A DNA stretch of 64,000 nt from Chryseobacterium sp. Marseille-Q5410 (GCA_946892665.1 CAMPOT010000001.1:744001-808000), one strand, 5' to 3'. Positions 16,203 through 28,436 are shown, numbered from the stretch's first letter. Numbers and translations are program-made. Notes: generated by a model not told the origin, from the letters alone.

Positions 16203-19200
16203 ATGAGTAAATCTAAAGCAGTCGCTAAAACTCAGGGAAACGAAAGAATCAATTTCTCCGCAGCAAAAGGAAAAATTGAAACTCCTGACTTTTTGGACAT
16301 TCAGATCCAGTCATTCAAAGATTTTTTCCAGTTGGACACCCTTCCGGAGCAGAGAGTAAACGAAACCCTCTACAAAACCTTTGAAGAAAATTTCCCAATT
16401 ACCGATTCCAGAAACCAGTTTGTACTGGAGTTTTTGGATTATTTGGTTGATTCACCGCGCTACTCGATCGACGAGTGTGTGGAAAGAGGACTGACCTATT
16501 CAGTTCCTTTGAAAGCCCGACTTAAATTGTATTGTACTGACCCTGAACACGAAGATTTTCAGACCGTTGTACAAGATGTGTATTTAGGTCCGGTTCCTTA
16601 CATGACTCCTTCGGGATCCTTCATCATCAATGGTGCAGAACGTGTTATCGTAACGCAGCTTCACCGTTCTCCGGGGGTATTCTTTGGTCAAACTTACCAT
16701 GCCAACGGAACCAAGTTGTATTATTCCAGAATTATTCCTTTCAAAGGATCGTGGATGGAATTTACAACCGACATCAATAACGTAATGTATGCTTACATCG
16801 ACCGTAAGAAAAAATTACCGTTAACAACTTTATTGAGAGCAATCGGGTATGAATCCGATAAAGATATCCTTCAGATTTTTGACCTTGCGGAAGAAGTGAA
16901 AGTTTCCAAAGCAGCATTGAAAAAAGTAGAAGGTAGAACTTTGGCTGCGAGAGTTTTGAACACCTGGTTTGAAGATTTCGTGGATGAAGATACTGGTGAA
17001 GTTGTTTCTATCGAGAGAAACGAAATCATCCTTGATCGTGAAACTATTCTTGAAAAAGAACATTTAGATCTAATTTTGGATGCTGGTGTAAAATCAATCC
17101 TGATTCACAAAGAAAATTCAAACGAATTCTCTATCATCCAGAATACTTTACAAAAAGACCCTACCAACTCCGAAAAAGAAGCGGTAGAGTATATCTACCG
17201 TCAGTTGCGTAACGCAGATCCACCAGATGAGGAAACTGCAAGAGGAATTATCGAGAAATTATTCTTCTCTGAGCAAAGATATTCATTAGGTGAAGTTGGC
17301 CGTTACAGATTGAACAAAAAATTAGGTTTAAATATTCCTGAAAAAACGGAAGTTTTAACCAAAGAAGACATCATTTCCATCGTTCGTCACTTGATCGAAT
17401 TGGTAAACTCAAAAGCGGAAGTGGATGATATTGATCACTTATCCAACAGAAGAATTAAAACTGTTGGTGAGCAATTGGCAGGACAATTCGGTGTTGGTCT
17501 TTCAAGAATTGCAAGAACAATTCGTGAGAGAATGAACGTTAGAGATAACGAAATTTTCACACCGATCGACTTGGTAAACGCAAAAACTTTAACATCGGTA
17601 ATCAACTCATTCTTTGGTACCAACCAGCTTTCTCAGTTCATGGACCAAACCAACCCGCTATCAGAAATCACGCATAAGCGTCGTCTTTCTGCACTAGGAC
17701 CAGGTGGTTTATCCAGAGAAAGAGCAGGTTTCGAGGTGCGTGACGTTCACCATACTCACTATGGCCGTATTTGTCCGATCGAAACTCCGGAAGGACCAAA
17801 CATTGGTTTGATTTCTTCTTTAGGAATCTATGCGAAAATCAACAACTTAGGTTTCATCGAAACTCCTTACCGTAAAGTAAGCAACGGAAAAGTAGATTTG
17901 AAAACTCCTGCAGTTTTCTTAAATGCTGAAGATGAAGAAGAAAAAGTAATCGCGCAGGCAAACGTTGAAATGAACGAAGACGGAACAATCTCTACAGACC
18001 GTGTAATTGCACGTCTGGATGGTGATTATCCGGTTGTTGAGCCACAACAGGTTGACTTGATCGATGTAGCGCCAAACCAGATTTCAGGTATTTCTGCTTC
18101 ATTAATTCCGTTCCTGGAGCATGATGATGCGAACCGTGCACTGATGGGATCCAACATGATGCGTCAGGCAGTTCCTTTGTTGAAGCCACAAGCTCCAATT
18201 GTAGGTACTGGCTTGGAACAGCAAGTTGCTAAAGACTCCAGAATTTTGATTAATGCTGAAGGAAACGGTACCGTAGAGTACGTAGATGCTGATAAAATTA
18301 CCATTAAGTACGAAAGAAGCGAAGACGATGATTTAGTATCATTCGAATCTGCGACGAAAACTTATAAACTGACCAAGTTCAGAAAAACCAACCAGAGTAC
18401 AACCATCACTTTGAGACCAAACGTAAGAGTAGGCGACAAAGTTAAGAAAGGTCAGGTACTATGCGACGGTTATGCAACTGAAAACGGAGAGTTGGCATTA
18501 GGTAGAAACCTTGTGGTAGCCTTCATGCCTTGGAAAGGATACAACTTTGAGGATGCGATCGTAATCAACGAGAAAGTGGTTCGTGAGGACTGGTTTACTT
18601 CTATCCACGTGGATGAATATTCTCTGGAAGTTCGTGATACCAAATTAGGTATGGAAGAATTGACCGCTGATATTCCAAACGTTTCTGAAGAAGCTACAAA
18701 AGATCTCGATGAAAATGGTATGATCCGTATCGGAGCTGATGTGAAACCAGGGGATATCATGATTGGTAAAATCACTCCAAAAGGTGAATCTGATCCAACT
18801 CCGGAAGAAAAACTATTGAGAGCAATCTTCGGTGACAAAGCCGGTGATGTGAAAGATGCTTCTTTGAAAGCAGATTCTTCATTAAGAGGAGTTGTAATCG
18901 ACAAGAAATTGTTCTCAAGAAACATCAAAGACAAAAAGAAAAGATCCGAAGAGAAACTGAAACTTGAGGAAATCGAAAATACGTACAAAGCGAAATTCGA
19001 TGAATTAAGAAATACCCTTCTCGAAAAATTAGGAACTTTGGTGAACGGTAAAACTTCGCAAGGTGTGAAAAACGATCTTGATGAAGAAATCATCGGAAAA
19101 GGAGTGAAATTTACGACCAAATTACTTCAAAGTGTTGAAGATTATGTAAACGTAAGTGGAGCAGACTGGACCGTAGATGCCGATAAAAATGAATTGGTTA

Positions 19201-20030
19201 AACAGTTGATTCACAACTATAAAATCAAATTCAATGATATTCAAGGGGTTAAAAACCGTGAGAAATTTGCAATCTCAATCGGAGACGAACTTCCAGCAGG
19301 TATCATTAAACTAGCTAAAGTTTACATCGCAAAAAAACGTAAACTGAACGTAGGTGATAAAATGGCAGGACGTCACGGAAACAAAGGGATCGTTTCCCGT
19401 ATCGTTCGTGAAGAAGATATGCCATTCCTGGAAGACGGAACTCCTGTTGATATCGTATTGAATCCACTTGGGGTACCTTCACGTATGAACATCGGGCAGA
19501 TCTACGAAACTGTTCTTGGATGGGCTGGTCAGAAATTAGGATTGAAATTCGCTACACCGATCTTCGATGGTGCTAATATCGATCAAATTACCGAGTACAC
19601 CAATCAGGCAGGTCTTCCGGAATTCGGTTCAACTTATCTTTATGATGGTGGAACTGGCGAGAGATTCTCTCAACCGGCAACTGTTGGGGTAATTTACATG
19701 CTGAAACTCGGTCACATGGTTGATGACAAAATGCACGCACGTTCTATCGGACCATATTCATTGATTACGCAGCAACCTTTAGGTGGTAAAGCGCAGTTTG
19801 GTGGACAAAGATTCGGTGAGATGGAAGTTTGGGCACTTGAAGCATTCGGTGCGTCCAATATCCTTAGAGAAATCCTTACCGTGAAATCGGATGACGTGAT
19901 TGGTAGAGCGAAAACTTATGAAGCAATCGCGAAAGGCGAAGCAATGCCTGAACCAGGTATTCCGGAATCTTTCAACGTATTACTTCACGAGTTGCAAGGT
20001 CTTGGCCTTGATATAAGACTGGAAGAATAA
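16203..20030 (+). CDS. rpoB: RNA polymerase beta subunit
   Basis: 1275 residues, near the usual Bacteroidota length. The rifampicin cluster (around residues 470-515) reads [20 protein letters not shown] and then RLSALGPGG, with wild-type residues at the positions equivalent to E. coli D516, H526 and S531, so sensitivity to rifampicin is expected. The active-site region includes [12 protein letters not shown], and the protein ends [15 protein letters not shown]. It is transcribed with rpoC after an 86-nt spacer. Confidence 0.98.
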   Translation: MSKSKAVAKTQGNERINFSAAKGKIETPDFLDIQIQSFKDFFQLDTLPEQRVNETLYKTFEENFPITDSRNQFVLEFLDYLVDSPRYSIDECVERGLTYSVPLKARLKLYCTDPEHEDFQTVVQDVYLGPVPYMTPSGSFIINGAERVIVTQLHRSPGVFFGQTYHANGTKLYYSRIIPFKGSWMEFTTDINNVMYAYIDRKKKLPLTTLLRAIGYESDKDILQIFDLAEEVKVSKAALKKVEGRTLAARVLNTWFEDFVDEDTGEVVSIERNEIILDRETILEKEHLDLILDAGVKSILIHKENSNEFSIIQNTLQKDPTNSEKEAVEYIYRQLRNADPPDEETARGIIEKLFFSEQRYSLGEVGRYRLNKKLGLNIPEKTEVLTKEDIISIVRHLIELVNSKAEVDDIDHLSNRRIKTVGEQLAGQFGVGLSRIARTIRERMNVRDNEIFTPIDLVNAKTLTSVINSFFGTNQLSQFMDQTNPLSEITHKRRLSALGPGGLSRERAGFEVRDVHHTHYGRICPIETPEGPNIGLISSLGIYAKINNLGFIETPYRKVSNGKVDLKTPAVFLNAEDEEEKVIAQANVEMNEDGTISTDRVIARLDGDYPVVEPQQVDLIDVAPNQISGISASLIPFLEHDDANRALMGSNMMRQAVPLLKPQAPIVGTGLEQQVAKDSRILINAEGNGTVEYVDADKITIKYERSEDDDLVSFESATKTYKLTKFRKTNQSTTITLRPNVRVGDKVKKGQVLCDGYATENGELALGRNLVVAFMPWKGYNFEDAIVINEKVVREDWFTSIHVDEYSLEVRDTKLGMEELTADIPNVSEEATKDLDENGMIRIGADVKPGDIMIGKITPKGESDPTPEEKLLRAIFGDKAGDVKDASLKADSSLRGVVIDKKLFSRNIKDKKKRSEEKLKLEEIENTYKAKFDELRNTLLEKLGTLVNGKTSQGVKNDLDEEIIGKGVKFTTKLLQSVEDYVNVSGADWTVDADKNELVKQLIHNYKIKFNDIQGVKNREKFAISIGDELPAGIIKLAKVYIAKKRKLNVGDKMAGRHGNKGIVSRIVREEDMPFLEDGTPVDIVLNPLGVPSRMNIGQIYETVLGWAGQKLGLKFATPIFDGANIDQITEYTNQAGLPEFGSTYLYDGGTGERFSQPATVGVIYMLKLGHMVDDKMHARSIGPYSLITQQPLGGKAQFGGQRFGEMEVWALEAFGASNILREILTVKSDDVIGRAKTYEAIAKGEAMPEPGIPESFNVLLHELQGLGLDIRLEE

Positions 20031-20033
20031 TAG

Positions 20034-20092
20034 ACACGAGATATGAGACACAAGATACGAGACTTTTTTTAATCTTGGATCTTGGCTCTAGG
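20034..20092. repeat. Inverted pair of period-7 tandem words between rpoB and rpoC
   Basis: The left part has four degenerate heptamers (acacgag, then atatgag, then two more alike). After a T-run, the right part has atcttgg twice and ctctagg, related to the left words in inverted orientation. It could form a loose hairpin within the rpoBC transcript. Confidence 0.5.
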
Positions 20093-20116
20093 TTCTTTAA
20101 TCTTAAAAAATATAAA

Positions 20117-23100
20117 ATGTCAAATAAAAATAAAACAAGTAATTTCAGTAAAATTACGATCGGTCTTGCTTCTCCTGAATCTATTCTACAGGATTCAAGA
20201 GGTGAAGTTTTAAAACCGGAAACCATCAACTACAGAACCCACAAACCGGAAAGAGACGGCTTGTTCTGCGAGAAAATATTCGGTCCTGTCAAGGATTACG
20301 AATGTGCTTGTGGTAAATACAAAAGAATCCGATACAAAGGAATCGTTTGTGACCGTTGTGGGGTAGAAGTTACCGAGAAAAAAGTTCGTAGAGAAAGAAT
20401 TGGTCACATCGGATTGGTAGTTCCTGTAGCTCACATTTGGTATTTCCGTTCTTTGCCAAACAAAATCGGTTACCTTCTAGGTTTACCTTCCAAAAAACTG
20501 GACATGATTATCTATTACGAAAGATATGTCGTGATCCAGCCGGGTATTGCTAAAAAAGTTGACGGTTCCGATTTCGAAGACAAAGAATTTTTAACAGAAG
20601 AAGAATATCTAGATATTTTAGATACACTTCCTGTGGAAAATCAATATCTTGATGATTCTGACCCAAATAAATTTGTTGCCAAAATGGGCGCTGAAGCGGT
20701 TGAAGAATTATTAAAGAGAATCGACCTAGATACCCTATCGTTCGATTTGCGTCATAAAGCGCATAACGAATCTTCAAAACAAAGAAGAACTGAAGCCCTA
20801 AAAAGATTAAATGTTGTTGAAGCCATCCGTGGAGCGAACACCAGAATGATCAACAAACCGGAATGGATGGTAATGCGCGTTCTTCCTGTTATTCCACCAG
20901 AATTAAGACCATTGGTTCCATTGGATGGAGGGCGTTTCGCAACTTCAGATTTAAATGATCTATACCGAAGAGTAATTATCAGAAACAACCGATTGAAGAG
21001 ACTTTTAGAGATTAAAGCTCCTGAAGTAATCTTGAGAAATGAGAAGCGTATGCTTCAGGAATCAGTAGATTCATTATTCGATAATACAAGAAAATCTTCA
21101 GCCGTAAAATCTGAATCAAACAGACCTTTGAAATCTCTTTCAGATTCATTGAAAGGTAAACAAGGTCGTTTCCGTCAAAACTTATTGGGTAAGCGTGTGG
21201 ATTATTCAGCTCGTTCCGTAATTGTTGTGGGTCCAAACCTTCAGCTTCACGAGTGTGGTATCCCGAAAGATATGGCTGCAGAGCTTTACAAACCGTTCAT
21301 TATCAGAAAACTGATTGAAAGAGGTATTGTAAAAACCGTAAAATCAGCTAAAAGAATCATCGACAGAAAAGAACCTGTTGTTTATGATATCCTGGAAAAT
21401 GTGATGAAAGGTCACCCAGTTTTATTAAACAGGGCACCTACCTTGCACAGATTGGGTATTCAGGCGTTCCAGCCAAAAATGATCGAAGGTAAAGCAATTC
21501 AGTTGCACCCATTAGTTACAACGGCATTCAACGCGGATTTCGATGGTGACCAGATGGCGGTTCACTTACCATTAGGACCTGAGGCGATTTTGGAAGCTCA
21601 ATTATTGCTGTTGGGTTCTCAGAACATCTTGAACCCAGCGAATGGTTCTCCAATTACGGTACCATCTCAAGACATGGTATTGGGTCTGTATTTTATGACC
21701 AAACAACTTGATTCTACAGATACGATGAAGGTGAAAGGCGAAGGTTTAGCTTTCTATTCACCGGAAGAAGTAGAGATCGCATACGCAGAAGGACAAGTTT
21801 CTTTAAATGCTAAAGTAAGATGTAGATTGCCAATCAAAGAAGATGGCGTGATCACTACCAAGTTGACTGAAACCACCGTTGGAAGAATTTTATTCAACCA
21901 AATTGTTCCAAAAGAATCAGGATATATCAATGAACTTCTAACTAAAAAGTCATTGAGAAACGTTATTGGTAGAGTTTTGGCAGATACCGATTTCCCAACC
22001 ACTGTAAAATTCCTTGATGATATGAAGAACTTAGGTTATTCTAATGCATTTAAAGGAGGTTTATCATTTAGTTTAGGAGATATCGTAATCCCTGCTGAAA
22101 AGAAAACCATGATTGCGGAAGCGGTTGCTAACGTGGACGAAATTAAGGCCAACTATAATATGGGTCTTATCACCGATACAGAACGTTATAACCAAGTGAT
22201 CGACGTGTGGACCAATACCAACGCGGGATTAACAGAAATGATCATGAGCAGAATGAAAACCGACCAAGGTGGGTTCAACTCTGTATACATGATGCTTGAT
22301 TCCGGTGCGAGGGGTTCCAAAGAACAGATCCGTCAGCTTTCAGGTATGCGTGGATTGATGGCTAAGCCGCAAAAAGCGGGTTCTACCGGTGCGGAAATTA
22401 TCGAAAACCCAATTGTTGCAAACTTTAAGGAAGGTTTGTCCATTTTGGAATATTTTATTTCTACTCACGGTGCCCGTAAAGGTCTTGCGGATACCGCTCT
22501 TAAAACTGCCGATGCTGGTTACCTAACAAGAAGATTGGTAGATGTTGCACAAGACGTAATCATTACTGAAGACGACTGTGGAACTTTAAGAGGAACAGAA
22601 ATTACTCCATTAAAGAAAAACGACGAAATCGTAGAAAGACTATCTGAAAGAATCTTAGGTAGAGTTTCTCTTCACAATGTTTACGATCCGGAAACAGATG
22701 AAGTGATCGCTTATGCTGATGATTTGATTAATGAAGCTTTAGCGAAAAAAATCGAAGCTGCAGGAATTGAAGCAGTGGAAGTTCGTTCACCATTAACTTG
22801 TGAAACCAAGAAAGGAATCTGTGCGAAATGTTACGGTAGAAACTTGGCAACAGGTAAGCCAATCCACATGGGTGAGGCAGTAGGAGTTATCGCAGCACAA
22901 TCCATCGGTGAACCGGGAACTCAGTTAACACTGAGAACCTTCCACCAAGGGGGTACTGCAGGAAACATCTCAGAAAACCCATCAATTGTTGCACGTCGCG
23001 ACGGTATCGTGGAAATGGACGAGGTGAGAACGGTAACTTCGGAAAACGAAGATGGTGTAAAAGCTGAAATTCTTGTTTCTCGTTCAACAGAATTCCGTTT

Positions 23101-24382
23101 AGTAGCTGATAACGCTGCGAGAACACCACTGATGATTGCCAACGTTCCTTACGGTTCGGAATTATTAGTAAAACCTGGTGATAAAGTGAAAAAAGGAGAT
23201 ACCATTGCGAAATGGGATCCATATAACGCGGTAATCATTGCCGAATCTGCCGGTAAAGTAGAGTATGAAGACATCATCCAAGGGATTTCTTTCCAATTGG
23301 AAATCGATGAGCAAACTGGTTTCGAAGAGAAAGTAATCTCTGAATCTAGAAACAAAAAAGCCGTACCTACCTTGAAAGTAGTAGATTCCAAAGGAGTTGA
23401 ACAAAAAGCATATAACCTTCCGGTTGGTGCCCACCTTATGGTAAATGACGGGGAAAAAATTAAGGCTGGTAAAGTCCTAATCAAAATCCCAAGAAAATCT
23501 GCGAAAGCAGGGGATATCACAGGAGGTCTTCCACGTGTTACCGAACTTTTCGAAGCAAGAAATCCATCGAACCCGGCTGTAGTAACCGAAATCGACGGGG
23601 TAGTTTCTTACGGAAAAATCAAGCGTGGTAACCGTGAATTGATCGTGGAAGCCAAAACCGGAGAAATCTCTAAATATTTGGTGAAACTTTCTAACCAGAT
23701 CCTAGTTCAGGAAAATGACTTCGTTACTGCTGGTTCGCCACTTTCCGACGGATCCATTACTCCGGATGATATTTTGAAAATCAAAGGACCAACTGCGGTT
23801 CAGGAATATTTGGTGAATGAAATTCAGGAAGTTTACCGTCTTCAAGGGGTGAAAATTGATGATAAACACTTCGAAATTATCGTAAGACAGATGATGACCA
23901 AAGTCAACATTGTGGATGGCGGTGATACCCAATTCCTCGAAGGTGCATTAGAGCATAAATTCGATTTCTTGGAAGAAAACAACCGTGTATTCGGATTGAA
24001 AGTGGTAACAGATGCTGGTGATTCGAAAGAATTCAAGCCTGGACAAATGATTACTGCTAGAGAACTAAGAGACGAAAATTCTAAACTGAAACGTGAGGAT
24101 CTTGCCCTTGTAGAAGTGCGCGATGCCCTTCCTGCAACAGCAACCCCTGTATTACAAGGAATCACTAGAGCAGCGCTACAAACCAAGTCCTTCATGTCTG
24201 CAGCTTCGTTCCAGGAAACTACAAAAGTCCTCAACGAGGCAGCTGTATCTGGAAAGGTAGATTACTTGACAGGTCTGAAAGAAAACGTAATTGTAGGTCA
24301 CAGAATTCCTGCAGGTACCGGTCTTAAAGATTATCAAAATGTAATCGTAGGGTCTAAAAAAGAATTTGAAGACTTGAACTAA
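20117..24382 (+). CDS. rpoC: RNA polymerase beta' subunit
   Basis: 1421 residues from ATG 20117 ([20 protein letters not shown]). The upstream in-frame extension lies in the repeat-filled spacer and is rejected. It shows the N-terminal zinc site (CACGKY through CDRCG), the catalytic [12 protein letters not shown] loop (about residues 471-482), the second zinc cluster ([14 protein letters not shown]) and the trigger-helix region [16 protein letters not shown]. It forms the polymerase active centre with rpoB. Confidence 0.98.
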   Translation: MSNKNKTSNFSKITIGLASPESILQDSRGEVLKPETINYRTHKPERDGLFCEKIFGPVKDYECACGKYKRIRYKGIVCDRCGVEVTEKKVRRERIGHIGLVVPVAHIWYFRSLPNKIGYLLGLPSKKLDMIIYYERYVVIQPGIAKKVDGSDFEDKEFLTEEEYLDILDTLPVENQYLDDSDPNKFVAKMGAEAVEELLKRIDLDTLSFDLRHKAHNESSKQRRTEALKRLNVVEAIRGANTRMINKPEWMVMRVLPVIPPELRPLVPLDGGRFATSDLNDLYRRVIIRNNRLKRLLEIKAPEVILRNEKRMLQESVDSLFDNTRKSSAVKSESNRPLKSLSDSLKGKQGRFRQNLLGKRVDYSARSVIVVGPNLQLHECGIPKDMAAELYKPFIIRKLIERGIVKTVKSAKRIIDRKEPVVYDILENVMKGHPVLLNRAPTLHRLGIQAFQPKMIEGKAIQLHPLVTTAFNADFDGDQMAVHLPLGPEAILEAQLLLLGSQNILNPANGSPITVPSQDMVLGLYFMTKQLDSTDTMKVKGEGLAFYSPEEVEIAYAEGQVSLNAKVRCRLPIKEDGVITTKLTETTVGRILFNQIVPKESGYINELLTKKSLRNVIGRVLADTDFPTTVKFLDDMKNLGYSNAFKGGLSFSLGDIVIPAEKKTMIAEAVANVDEIKANYNMGLITDTERYNQVIDVWTNTNAGLTEMIMSRMKTDQGGFNSVYMMLDSGARGSKEQIRQLSGMRGLMAKPQKAGSTGAEIIENPIVANFKEGLSILEYFISTHGARKGLADTALKTADAGYLTRRLVDVAQDVIITEDDCGTLRGTEITPLKKNDEIVERLSERILGRVSLHNVYDPETDEVIAYADDLINEALAKKIEAAGIEAVEVRSPLTCETKKGICAKCYGRNLATGKPIHMGEAVGVIAAQSIGEPGTQLTLRTFHQGGTAGNISENPSIVARRDGIVEMDEVRTVTSENEDGVKAEILVSRSTEFRLVADNAARTPLMIANVPYGSELLVKPGDKVKKGDTIAKWDPYNAVIIAESAGKVEYEDIIQGISFQLEIDEQTGFEEKVISESRNKKAVPTLKVVDSKGVEQKAYNLPVGAHLMVNDGEKIKAGKVLIKIPRKSAKAGDITGGLPRVTELFEARNPSNPAVVTEIDGVVSYGKIKRGNRELIVEAKTGEISKYLVKLSNQILVQENDFVTAGSPLSDGSITPDDILKIKGPTAVQEYLVNEIQEVYRLQGVKIDDKHFEIIVRQMMTKVNIVDGGDTQFLEGALEHKFDFLEENNRVFGLKVVTDAGDSKEFKPGQMITARELRDENSKLKREDLALVEVRDALPATATPVLQGITRAALQTKSFMSAASFQETTKVLNEAAVSGKVDYLTGLKENVIVGHRIPAGTGLKDYQNVIVGSKKEFEDLN

Positions 24383-24388
24383 TAAGAT

Positions 24389-24460
24389 TTTAGACAATAG
24401 AACTCAGATTTCAGTTATTCATTTCCTGAAGTCTGAGCTCTAAAGTCTAAATTTTTTTTA
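24389..24460 (+). terminator. rpoC terminator built from period-7 words
   Basis: A long imperfect inverted repeat (24389-24414 with 24426-24451; outer tttagac with gtctaaa, inner ctcaga with tctgag) is followed by eight T. Both arms are degenerate heptamer arrays. Confidence 0.7.
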
Positions 24461-24499
24461 TATTTACCATTCAATATTTAATATTTATAATTTCACAAA

Positions 24500-24805
24500 A
24501 TGGACAACAACCAAAACAACGACCAAAACAACATTAACATCAATTTAAACGAGATGATCGCAGCAGGTGTTTACTGTAACCTAGCTTTAGTAAATCATTC
24601 TCCTTCAGAATTCGTAGTAGATTTTATCCAGTTGATGCCGGGTGTGCAACAAGCTAACGTTCGTTCAAGAGTAATCTTGGCACCTTTGCACGCAAAAAGA
24701 GTATTGAATGCATTACAACAAAATGTTGCGAACTATGAGCAGCAATTTGGCGAAATTAAAGAGGTTGAGCCTTTCGTAGTAGGTCAAAATAACGTTCAGG
24801 CATAA
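24500..24805 (+). CDS. DUF3467 family protein
   Basis: 101 residues. A Asn/Gln-rich N-terminus is followed by the conserved core ...GVYCNLALVNHSPSEFVVDF and RVILAPLHAKRVLNALQQNV. This small family is widespread in Bacteroidota, often next to rpoC, and has no established function. It is short, soluble and lacks a signal peptide. It follows rpoC after a terminator and precedes a strong terminator, so it is its own unit. Confidence 0.85.
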   Translation: MDNNQNNDQNNININLNEMIAAGVYCNLALVNHSPSEFVVDFIQLMPGVQQANVRSRVILAPLHAKRVLNALQQNVANYEQQFGEIKEVEPFVVGQNNVQA

Positions 24806-24829
24806 GCCAAAGCGTTTTGTATAATACAG

Positions 24830-24860
24830 ATCCCAACTTCACAGTTGGGATTTTTTTTTG
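24830..24860 (+). terminator. Terminator of the DUF3467 gene
   Basis: An 8-bp stem (atcccaac with gttgggat) is followed by nine T. Confidence 0.85.
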
Positions 24861-24989
24861 CCCATTGAAATGGTGATGGATAATAATTAAATTTTCTTAA
24901 AAGAGCGCTGTTGGAAATTGTCAATAATTTGAAATAGAAACCCTGCTCAAACTTGGCACGCGCTACCATTGCGATATAAAATCTCAACA

Positions 24990-25754
24990 TTAGAACTTTT
25001 CAGTTAAATATTTCCAGTACCGTTTGGGCAACCATTGAACGTGGAGTTTTATGTTTTTTCTTTCCACAATATTAGTTTTGAAAAAATAGCGTTGCCATAA
25101 TTTTTGGTACTTCTTTTCTTCGTCATGGTGGAGGTTTTGCGAATTTCTCATCATTAAAATTTGATCTTCTTCCGGATAAAAAAAATCTGCGTTTACCAAG
25201 TCATAAAAGATTCCGAAATTTCTTTTCAAATCGAAAATCATCCATTTCTGATCTTGATATCGGTTTTTAAAATGATTTAATACCAAAGGCAATACATTAA
25301 AATCAGGCTCTACTTTCGAAAAATAAACTTCATCCTTTAATTTTTCAAAACGCACAAATGCGGTCATCCGGTGTTTTTCCCTGCCCACACTTTTGCAAAT
25401 TTTAGAAATTTCTAAAATATCCGGATTCCCAAAATCCTGCAGAACATTTTCATTAGGATGTTTCAGAGAATGCTGCACAGCACTTAGAATCAATCTTTCA
25501 CGATCTTTTCTTTCGGAAAGGTAAACCCATAGTAAATTTTTGATGCCTTCCTTGCCTAAATTTTTCTCCAATCTTTGCAGAACGCGATCCGCTTTATCAT
25601 TTTGGGTAATCACTTCGTGCACTTCAGCAAAGAATTTTTCCTGTTGATAGTTTGATAAACTGATGATTTCTGCGTCCCTAAATTTATATTCGAAAATTTC
25701 GAAAATAGCGGTCAGCAAACCTTCAAAACTTCCGTCGTAAAGGAGGATGTTCAT
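24990..25754 (-). CDS. TIGR03915/DUF4130 family protein, radical SAM partner
   Basis: 254 residues, starting MNILLYDGSFEGLLTAIFEI, the typical opening of the DUF4130 family. RFEKLKDEVYFSKVEPDFN and the downstream FGIFYDL region are also conserved. It is almost always encoded next to a radical SAM protein of the TIGR03916 type, as here (3-nt spacing), and is annotated as a probable DNA repair protein. In other bacteria the pair is linked or fused to uracil-DNA glycosylase-like domains, which suggests DNA base repair or modification; the reaction is not established. Confidence 0.82.
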   Translation of the reverse strand: MNILLYDGSFEGLLTAIFEIFEYKFRDAEIISLSNYQQEKFFAEVHEVITQNDKADRVLQRLEKNLGKEGIKNLLWVYLSERKDRERLILSAVQHSLKHPNENVLQDFGNPDILEISKICKSVGREKHRMTAFVRFEKLKDEVYFSKVEPDFNVLPLVLNHFKNRYQDQKWMIFDLKRNFGIFYDLVNADFFYPEEDQILMMRNSQNLHHDEEKKYQKLWQRYFFKTNIVERKNIKLHVQWLPKRYWKYLTEKF

Positions 25755-25757
25755 ATT

Positions 25758-27014
25758 TTAAAATAAACTAAGCTGTTGAGAAAATGGATTTTGAAATTTG
25801 GACTTCATACCGGAAAGTAAAATTTTTCTTAAATTTTGCTCATCAATCAATCGGTTGAAAATATTTTCACTTTCAAACTCCACAAAATATTTGGCTCTGT
25901 TTACAGCAACCCCCATTTTTCGGAGATGTTCCAAAGTAAGTTTTTGGAATTTTCTGGCCATCAAAATTTTACCAGTCGATTTTGTACCAATTCCGGGAAC
26001 GCGCAAAATCATCTCTTTCGGCGCAGTGTTGATGTTTACAGGGAAATGCTCGCGATTTCTTAGCGCCCATGCTAGTTTTGGATCAACTTCTAAATCAAGA
26101 AATGGATTATTTTTATCTAAAATTTCATCGGCACCAAATCCATAGAAACGCATCAGCCAATCCGCCTGATATAAGCGGTTTTCCCTGAGAATGGGAACCT
26201 GTGAATGAATCGAAGGAAGGCGGCTGTCCTCCAAAACTGGTACATAGCCTGAGTAATAAACGCGTTTTAGATTAAAGTTTTGGTAAAAATGATTGGCTAC
26301 CTTTATGATTTTTAAATCGGTTTCGTTGGTAGCTCCCACGATCATCTGTGTTGATTGACCGGCAGGTGCGAACTTCGGAATTTTTTTAAAGATTTTTCTT
26401 TCCTCTTTATACAAAATCAGTTCATTTTTAACAAAATCCATCGGCTTTATCATTTCTGCGTGGGATTTGTCGGGAGCCAGCAGTTTCAGGCCTTGCTCAG
26501 TCGGAATTTCGATGTTAATGGACAGGCGGTCCGCATATAGCCCTGCCTCCTTCATCAGCTCTTCGCTAGCTCCAGGAATTGATTTTAAATGGATATAACC
26601 ATTGAAGCGATGCTCGGTGCGTAATTTCTTGGCCACACGAACCAGGCGTTCCATGGTGGTGTCTGCATCTTTGAAAATTCCTGAACTTAAAAAAAGTCCC
26701 TCAATATAATTTCTGCGGTAAAAATTGATGGTTAAATCCACAACTTCTTCCACCGTGAAAGCGGCACGTTTAATGTCGTTTGATTTTCGGGAAACACAAT
26801 AGGCACAATCAAAAATACAGTGATTAGTCAACAAAATTTTAAGCAGGGAAACGCATCTCCCATCTTCGGTGTAGGAATGGCAAATACCCGTAGCATGGCT
26901 ATTTCCTAAACCACCTTTGTTTTTCCGGTTTCCGCCACTGGAGGAGCAGGAAACATCGTACTTTGCCGCATCTGCAAGTATTTCCAACTTTTCCTGAATG
27001 CGTGAAAAATCCAT
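25758..27014 (-). CDS. Radical SAM putative DNA modification/repair protein (TIGR03916 type)
   Basis: 418 residues. The [4Fe-4S] motif is C66-x3-C70-x2-C73 (CIFDCAYC). The TIM-barrel core is followed by a helix-hairpin-helix DNA-binding motif (LRVPGIGTKSTGKIL) near the C-terminus. The N-terminus contains additional cysteines and SSSGG, typical of this family. The HhH plus radical SAM combination fits a DNA-acting enzyme. It is the first gene of a two-gene operon with the DUF4130 protein. Confidence 0.85.
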   Translation of the reverse strand: MDFSRIQEKLEILADAAKYDVSCSSSGGNRKNKGGLGNSHATGICHSYTEDGRCVSLLKILLTNHCIFDCAYCVSRKSNDIKRAAFTVEEVVDLTINFYRRNYIEGLFLSSGIFKDADTTMERLVRVAKKLRTEHRFNGYIHLKSIPGASEELMKEAGLYADRLSINIEIPTEQGLKLLAPDKSHAEMIKPMDFVKNELILYKEERKIFKKIPKFAPAGQSTQMIVGATNETDLKIIKVANHFYQNFNLKRVYYSGYVPVLEDSRLPSIHSQVPILRENRLYQADWLMRFYGFGADEILDKNNPFLDLEVDPKLAWALRNREHFPVNINTAPKEMILRVPGIGTKSTGKILMARKFQKLTLEHLRKMGVAVNRAKYFVEFESENIFNRLIDEQNLRKILLSGMKSKFQNPFSQQLSLF

Positions 27015-27098
27015 TATATTATGTTAAATTAAACAAACAAATTTAATAAAAAAATGATGAACAAGAGTAGTTTTTCGATAACTAAATTTGAATTATTT

Positions 27099-27129
27099 TT
27101 AAAAAAAAATCCCATCCGAAGATGGGAAT
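27099..27129 (-). terminator. ribBA terminator (UUCG type)
   Basis: On the minus strand, cccatc-TTCG-gatggg is followed by a run of nine T. It lies 22 nt after the ribBA stop. Confidence 0.85.
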
Positions 27130-27151
27130 ATTTAGTTGTCGAAAAAGGGGC

Positions 27152-28273
27152 TTAAAGCGGCACCATTTCCGTTACTTCCACATCGTATCCACCGACCAAT
27201 GGTTTTTGATTTACGTTTTGAGTGATCACGCGGAATTTGGTAATTCCCAAATTCTTTAGGATCTGGGTTCCAATTCCGTAATCGTGGAAATTAGAAGCTA
27301 AAGTAGGTCTTTTCTCCTGCCCATCCTGGAAATCGATAAACTGTTGCAACTTTCTCAAGGTGTTTTCCGCGTTCGATACATTGTTGATGAATATGATTGC
27401 ACCTTTTCCTTCGTCATTAATCATTTTCGTGATTTTTTCCAGCAAAGGTTTTTCACCGGAAGAAAGTCTGTTGAGCACATCAAAATAAGAATTAGATGCC
27501 TGCACCCGAACCAAAACCGGTTCATTTGCAACCCATGTCCCTTTCGTTAAAGCAAAATGGATCTGGTCGGTGCTGGTTTCTTTAAATGCATAAAAATCGT
27601 AGTCGCCATAGAAGGTTTTCACTTTTCGCTCTTCGATACGCTCGATCAAATCGCCTTTCTTCAGTTGATAATGAATAAGATCCTCGATGGAAATGATTTT
27701 CAAATCATGTTTTTTTGCCAACTCTACCAATTCCGGAAGACGAGCCATTGATCCATCATCGTTCATAATTTCACAAATGACGCCTCCTTCTTTCAGGCCT
27801 GCTAATTTGGTGAGATCAATTGCTGCTTCGGTGTGACCGGCTCTTTTCAGTACGCCACCTTTTTTTGCTCTCAACGGGAAAATATGACCGGGCCTCATGA
27901 AATCGGTTGGTTTTGTATTTTCGTCCATCAATGCTAAAATGGTTTTGCTTCGGTCGCTTGCCGAAATACCGGTAGAAACGCCTTCTCCTAAAAGATCTAC
28001 AGAGACGGTAAATGCGGTTTCTTTCGGGTCGCTGCTTCGGGTCACCATGATGTCAAGCCCTAGTTCGTCGCATCTTTTTTCAGGAAGCGGAGTACAAATA
28101 AGCCCTCTTCCGTAGATCGTCATGAAGTTGATGATTTCCGGCGTGGTCAATTCTGCTGCGGATAAAAAATCGCCCTCGTTTTCACGGTTTTCGTCATCTA
28201 CTACGATGATTATTTTTCCGTTTCTCAGGTCTTCTATTGCTTCTGGAATAGTATTAAGTTGAATATCTGACAT
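27152..28273 (-). CDS. ribB: 3,4-dihydroxy-2-butanone-4-phosphate synthase with degenerate GTP cyclohydrolase II domain
   Basis: 373 residues. The N-terminal RibB domain (about 1-205) is intact: [20 protein letters not shown] and [17 protein letters not shown] contain the acidic and histidine residues needed to convert ribulose 5-phosphate. The C-terminal domain aligns by position with GTP cyclohydrolase II, but where that family has VH-x-C-x10-C-x-C it reads [16 protein letters not shown] without any cysteine. Zinc binding and cyclohydrolase activity are therefore unlikely. A separate RibA is expected elsewhere. A promoter lies 20 nt upstream. Confidence 0.85.
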   Translation of the reverse strand: MSDIQLNTIPEAIEDLRNGKIIIVVDDENRENEGDFLSAAELTTPEIINFMTIYGRGLICTPLPEKRCDELGLDIMVTRSSDPKETAFTVSVDLLGEGVSTGISASDRSKTILALMDENTKPTDFMRPGHIFPLRAKKGGVLKRAGHTEAAIDLTKLAGLKEGGVICEIMNDDGSMARLPELVELAKKHDLKIISIEDLIHYQLKKGDLIERIEERKVKTFYGDYDFYAFKETSTDQIHFALTKGTWVANEPVLVRVQASNSYFDVLNRLSSGEKPLLEKITKMINDEGKGAIIFINNVSNAENTLRKLQQFIDFQDGQEKRPTLASNFHDYGIGTQILKNLGITKFRVITQNVNQKPLVGGYDVEVTEMVPL

Positions 28274-28292
28274 TTTACTTTTTTAGATGGTG

Positions 28293-28323
28293 CAAAGATA
28301 CTGAGTTTTAAGAAAGTGACAAG
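28293..28323 (-). promoter_or_regulatory. ribBA promoter
   Basis: On the minus strand, -7 TATCTTTG (28300-28293) and -33-like CTTG (28323-28320) are spaced by 19 nt. No FMN-riboswitch-like sequence fits in the short leader. Confidence 0.6.
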
Positions 28324-28354
28324 GTTAAATTGGGCATGGATTCCAAAAAAGCGC

Positions 28355-28422
28355 TCGCAGATTTTACAGATTGAGCAAATTAAAAAAGGAATCAATCGGC
28401 AATATCAGCGGAATCTGCGAGA
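28355..28422. repeat. Inverted pair of period-9 tandem words
   Basis: Left: tcgcagatt, ttacagatt, gagcaaatt. Right, read on the minus strand: tcgcagatt, ccgctgata, ttgccgatt. The ends pair perfectly over 10 bp (ctcgcagatt with aatctgcgag). It lies between ribBA and the oxidoreductase gene. Confidence 0.55.
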
Positions 28423-28436
28423 CATTTTCATAAGGT

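Noticed and set aside
18470-19120. 216-codon minus-strand frame inside rpoB
   Set aside because: Shadow of rpoB; Ser/Phe-rich composition reflects antisense of a Glu/Lys-rich coding region.
24796-24990. 64-codon minus-strand frame downstream of the DUF4130 gene
   Set aside because: It covers the terminator of the DUF3467 gene and has no family resemblance.
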